Below, piece after piece: positions 61,279 to 64,000 of a stretch of DNA of 64,000 nt. The position numbers and the translations under genes are program-made. Every line of letters starts with the position of its first letter. The stretch's first letter is position 1. The DNA comes from Magnetococcales bacterium. GTDB taxonomy: Bacteria; Pseudomonadota; Magnetococcia; Magnetococcales; Magnetaquicoccaceae. The DNA lies in NCBI GenBank assembly GCA_015231375.1, contig JADGBT010000001.1, positions 62,001 to 126,000 on the forward strand. Reading direction: 5' to 3'. A model generated the notes under the pieces. That model was not told the origin of the DNA and ran no database searches. It saw nothing but the letters and a program-made list of their open reading frames with translations.

Positions 61279-62958
61279 ATGACCGAATCGACCCAAACGG
61301 CGGACTTCATTCGCGACATCATCGCCCACGACCTGGAAAACCGGGTCAACGACGGACGCCTTCAGACCCGTTTTCCACCCGAACCCAATGGCTATTTGCA
61401 TATCGGACACGCCAAGTCGATCTGTTTGAATTTTGGCGTGGCTGCCGAGAATCCTGGGGGGAGGTGCAATCTGCGTTTCGATGACACCAATCCGGAAAAA
61501 GAGGATGTGGAGTATGTGGATTCCATCCAGGAGGATGTGCGCTGGTTGGGATTCGACTGGGAGGAGCGCAAGTTTTACGCGTCGGATTATTTCGAGCCGC
61601 TTTATGGATTTGCCGAGGAGTTGATCCTCAAGGGCAAGGCGTATGTCTGCGATCTGTCGGCCAACGACATGCGGGAGTACCGGGGCACGCTGACCGAGCC
61701 GGGGCGGGAGAGTCCTTTCCGGGAGCGGTCGGTGGAAGAGAATCTGGATCTGTTCCGGCGTATGCGGGCCGGAGAGTTTCCGGATGGCGCCCGCGTGTTG
61801 CGCGCCCGGATCGACATGGCCTCGCCCAACATGAACATGCGGGATCCCGCGTTGTACCGGATCCGGCGGGTGGAGCATCACCGCACCGGCAACGATTGGG
61901 TCATCTATCCCACTTATGATTACGCCCATGGCATCTCCGACGCTTTGGAGTGTGTCACCCACTCCTTGTGTACCTTGGAGTTCGAGGATCACCGACCGTT
62001 GTACGACTGGATTCTGGACCAGTTGGATCTGCCCTGTCGGCCGCGTCAGATCGAGTTTTCCCGTCTGTCGCTGGAATACACGGTGATGAGCAAGCGCAAG
62101 CTGAACGCCTTGGTGCAATCCGGGGTGGTGTCCGGCTGGGACGATCCGCGCATGCCCACCATTTCTGGGCTGAGGCGGCGGGGTTACACCCCGGAGGCGA
62201 TCCGGGAGTTTTGTCGTTGCATCGGCATCTCCAAGTCTCCCAACCGGGTGGAGCACGCCCTGTTGGAAAATTGTCTGCGCAGCGATCTGGAGACCCGTTC
62301 CCCCCGTACCATGGCGGTGCTGCGTCCCCTGAAGGTGGTGATCGACTCTTTGCCCGAAGGTTACGAAGAGGCTTTGACGGTCCCGGTTCATCCCCAGAAT
62401 GAGGCCATGGGGCGGCGCATGATCCATTTCACCCGTGAGATTTATATCGAACAGGAGGATTTCCGCGAATCCGCCCCCAAGCAGTACAAGCGGTTGGTGA
62501 CCGGCGGGGAGGTGCGGTTGCGCAACGCCTATGTGATCCGCTGCCGCGAGGCGGTGAAGGATCCGGTCTCCGGCGAGATTTGCGAACTGCGTTGCGAACA
62601 CGATCCGGCCACCCTCAACGCCAATCCCGTGGGCCGCAAGGTGCAAGGGGTGATCCATTGGGTCTCCGCCTCCCGTTGCGTGAGCGGCGAAGTGCGGCTT
62701 TACGCCCCTCTGTTCACCGTGCCCGAGCCGGACGCCCTGAAAGGGGAGATCGTGGAGCAGGTCAATCCCGACTCCATCGAGGTGTTGAACGGTTGCCGTT
62801 TCGAGCCGGAGTTGGCCGAGGCCCAGGGTTCCTTGCCCTATCAGTTCGAGCGTTTGGGCTATTTCCATCGGGACCGGGACGCGGTGCCGGGGTGTCCGGT
62901 GTTCAATCGGGCCGTGGGTCTGCGTGATGCCTGGTCCAAGATCGAGCAGCGTCTGTAA
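61279..62958 (+). CDS. glnS: Glutaminyl-tRNA synthetase
   Basis: Class I aminoacyl-tRNA synthetase charging tRNA-Gln directly. The 559-residue length is close to E. coli GlnRS. Motifs: [23 protein letters not shown] (HIGH), [46 protein letters not shown] and VMSKRKL (MSK class motif). The C-terminal anticodon-binding beta-barrels span about 345-555. Presence of GlnRS argues that this organism does not depend on GatCAB for Gln-tRNA. ATG 61279 is chosen although its ribosome-binding site is weak; TTG 61255 would add eight residues. Confidence 0.96.
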   Translation: MTESTQTADFIRDIIAHDLENRVNDGRLQTRFPPEPNGYLHIGHAKSICLNFGVAAENPGGRCNLRFDDTNPEKEDVEYVDSIQEDVRWLGFDWEERKFYASDYFEPLYGFAEELILKGKAYVCDLSANDMREYRGTLTEPGRESPFRERSVEENLDLFRRMRAGEFPDGARVLRARIDMASPNMNMRDPALYRIRRVEHHRTGNDWVIYPTYDYAHGISDALECVTHSLCTLEFEDHRPLYDWILDQLDLPCRPRQIEFSRLSLEYTVMSKRKLNALVQSGVVSGWDDPRMPTISGLRRRGYTPEAIREFCRCIGISKSPNRVEHALLENCLRSDLETRSPRTMAVLRPLKVVIDSLPEGYEEALTVPVHPQNEAMGRRMIHFTREIYIEQEDFRESAPKQYKRLVTGGEVRLRNAYVIRCREAVKDPVSGEICELRCEHDPATLNANPVGRKVQGVIHWVSASRCVSGEVRLYAPLFTVPEPDALKGEIVEQVNPDSIEVLNGCRFEPELAEAQGSLPYQFERLGYFHRDRDAVPGCPVFNRAVGLRDAWSKIEQRL

Positions 62959-62992
62959 CGGTCGCAACCTTTCAAGCCGCGCGTCAAGTTGT

Positions 62993-63057
62993 TCCGGCTG
63001 ATCAGCGTTTCTTTCCGGCAGGATCATAAAGCCGGAAAGAAACGCTGATCAGCCGGA
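62993..63057. repeat. Perfect 27-bp inverted repeat downstream of glnS
   Basis: Arms 62993-63019 and 63031-63057 are exact reverse complements, separated by 11 nt. The arms contain TGATCAG, itself palindromic. No T-run follows. The sequence looks like a stable RNA hairpin or a protein-binding/mobile palindrome. It starts 35 nt after the glnS stop. Confidence 0.9.
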
Positions 63058-63159
63058 TCTGGCCGGTTTGGATGACCACCGTCCAGACTGTCGATGCGTG
63101 TTTCGTCTTTGTGAATCCTCGTTGTGCATCCTTTTTGTGGAAAAACTCTCCCGTTGATG

Positions 63160-63213
63160 CCCGCTTTCGGCAAAGGTTGTGTGAGCGCCTTTGCCGAAAG
63201 CGGGATTTTTTTT
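63160..63213 (+). terminator. Strong Rho-independent terminator for the glnS transcript
   Basis: A 17-bp perfect stem (63160-63176 with 63188-63204), 11-nt loop and then eight T (63206-63213) after one A. The most powerful terminator structure in the window. Confidence 0.93.
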
Positions 63214-63410
63214 GGTTCTGCGGCGGCGGTTCGGGAACCAACAGTTTCGTTTCAGATGGTCTGTTTCATGCATAGCCTGTTTTATGCCATGTACTTGGAT
63301 TTGCCAGATCGTCGATTCTGGTTGATCTGTACTGTAAATCTGAGTCATTCCGGTGGCTTGGCATAGGTTGTCGGCTTTTTGACATTTTGAACAGGCTCTG
63401 GGGTAAGGAC
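63214..63410. promoter_or_regulatory. motA upstream region
   Basis: 197 bp between the glnS terminator and motA. TTGACA at 63378-63383 lies too near the start codon to pair with a good -10. I found no convincing sigma54 or sigma28 element. GTAAGGA is the ribosome-binding site. Confidence 0.3.
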
Positions 63411-64000
63411 AATGAAACTTGACATCTCAACCATCATTGGCTTGTTGGTCGGCGCATTGATCATTCTCGGTCTGATGGGGCATAACATCGGACTGTTCTG
63501 GAGCATGCATGCCACCATTGTGGTGATTGGGGGCCTGATCGCGAGCACATTCATCAAGTTCAATATCGAGGATATCATGAATACCATGGGTATCCTTTCC
63601 AAGTTGTTCAAGGTGCCCAAGGAACATCCCAAAGAGATCATCGAGCAGATTGTCAACTGCTCCAACATCGCCCGCAAGGAAGGGATTTTGGCCCTGGAAA
63701 AGGTGCAGATTCACAATCCGGTGCTCAAAACCGCCATCACCTTCTGTGTCGATGGCGTGGACCCGGCCTATCTGCGGGAGATGATGACCAAGGAGTTGGA
63801 ATACATGCAGATCCGTCACCATGTGGGGGTGGTGATGTTCGAAAGCATGGGTGAGGCGGGACCGGCCATGGGGATGGTGGGTACGCTGGTGGGCATGGTG
63901 GAGTTGCTGTCCAACCTGAGCAATCCGGACGCCATCGGACCGTCGATGGCCACGGCGTTGCTCGCCACCATGTATGGCGCCATTGTGGCCAACCTGATCG
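63411..64000 (+). CDS. motA: Flagellar motor stator protein MotA (3' end outside window)
   Basis: The visible 196 residues are the N-terminal part of the MotA/PomA ion-channel stator. They start MKLDISTIIGLLVGALIILG (helix 1), then MHATIVVIGGLIASTFIKF (helix 2), the cytoplasmic loop with IVNCSNIARKEGILALEK and YMQIRHHVGVVMFESMGEAGPAMGMVGTLVGMVELLSNL, and the third helix. AAGGA sits just before the ATG. MotB would normally follow beyond the window. H+ or Na+ use cannot be decided from this part alone. Confidence 0.95.

Noticed and set aside
63330-63410. Sigma54 or sigma28 promoter before motA
   Set aside because: TGGCAT near 63357 lacks a correctly spaced TTGC, and TAAA near 63334 lacks GCCGATAA at the right distance.
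1-64000. tRNA, rRNA, insertion sequences, prophage or magnetosome (mam) genes
   Set aside because: None could be recognised on either strand. The Magnetococcales guess therefore rests only on gene content and style.

Overview
The window is GC-rich, densely coded bacterial chromosome from a polarly flagellated, sensory-rich Gram-negative proteobacterium. It carries flhA-flhF-flhG-fliA with sigma54-type promoters, the purN/purM-DUF2066-hda neighbourhood, rpsF-priB-rpsR-DUF2232-rplI, very large hybrid kinases and giant exoproteins. A deep-branching lineage such as Magnetococcales is my best guess, but this is inference: no magnetosome gene, rRNA or tRNA gene is present to settle it.

Layout. 1-4.8 kb: the 3' part of a CHASE2 hybrid histidine kinase, an ElyC/SanA-like DUF218 membrane protein, a response regulator and a small secreted FecR-like protein. 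5-11.7 kb: a 2,091-residue exoprotein (LEPR-like N-terminus, DUF4347, beta-helix, VCBS and cadherin-like repeats, C-terminal caspase-fold domain) with a small unknown partner. 11.7-14.1 kb, minus strand: pgeF, a lytic transglycosylase, a NudL-like Nudix hydrolase and a small membrane protein. 14.2-17.3 kb: the ribosomal protein operon rpsF-priB-rpsR-DUF2232-rplI-fmdB-like, closed by a strong terminator. 17.7-21.0 kb: a secreted subtilase with dockerin/EF-hand-like repeats and a Sel1-repeat protein. 21.2-22.9 kb: purM-purN on the minus strand. 23.0-28.3 kb: DUF2066 protein, nucleotidyltransferase-like protein, hda, glycosyltransferase and HPP-family membrane protein. 28.3-35.6 kb, minus strand: two HlyD-type adaptors followed by a 1,696-residue kinase with two kinase modules, six receiver-like domains and one Hpt domain. 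35.8-38.3 kb: a PAS-GGDEF-EAL protein. 39.5-44.2 kb: a small biosynthesis-like cluster (methyltransferase, divergent GNAT-like protein, amino-acid adenylation enzyme, stand-alone carrier protein, lysine-2,3-aminomutase-like radical SAM enzyme). 44.2-46.0 kb: metX and a TetR regulator. 46.3-53.2 kb: the flagellar cluster flhA, flhF, flhG, fliA, DUF2802 protein and FliK-like protein. 53.4-54.3 kb: a tandem UspA protein. 55.1-61.1 kb: three consecutive MgtE-family genes, a CorA/ZntB-family gene, a stand-alone FlhB C-terminal domain and a coiled-coil protein. 61.3-63.0 kb: glnS. From 63.4 kb: motA, cut by the window edge.

How the parts relate. Motility and signalling dominate. FlhF/FlhG set flagellar position and number, FliA drives late flagellar genes, and MotA, the FliK-like protein and the FlhB-like protein belong to motor and export functions. 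The 39.5-44.2 kb cluster reads as a dedicated route in which a radical SAM aminomutase makes a beta-amino acid, an adenylation enzyme loads it on a carrier protein, and GNAT and methyltransferase enzymes may tailor or transfer it. The aminomutase appears to lack the two lysine-binding aspartates of lysine 2,3-aminomutase, so its substrate is probably not lysine. This cluster, and the triple MgtE array whose third member has lost the family's GNxGxQ pore signature, are the most promising candidates for undescribed biology here.
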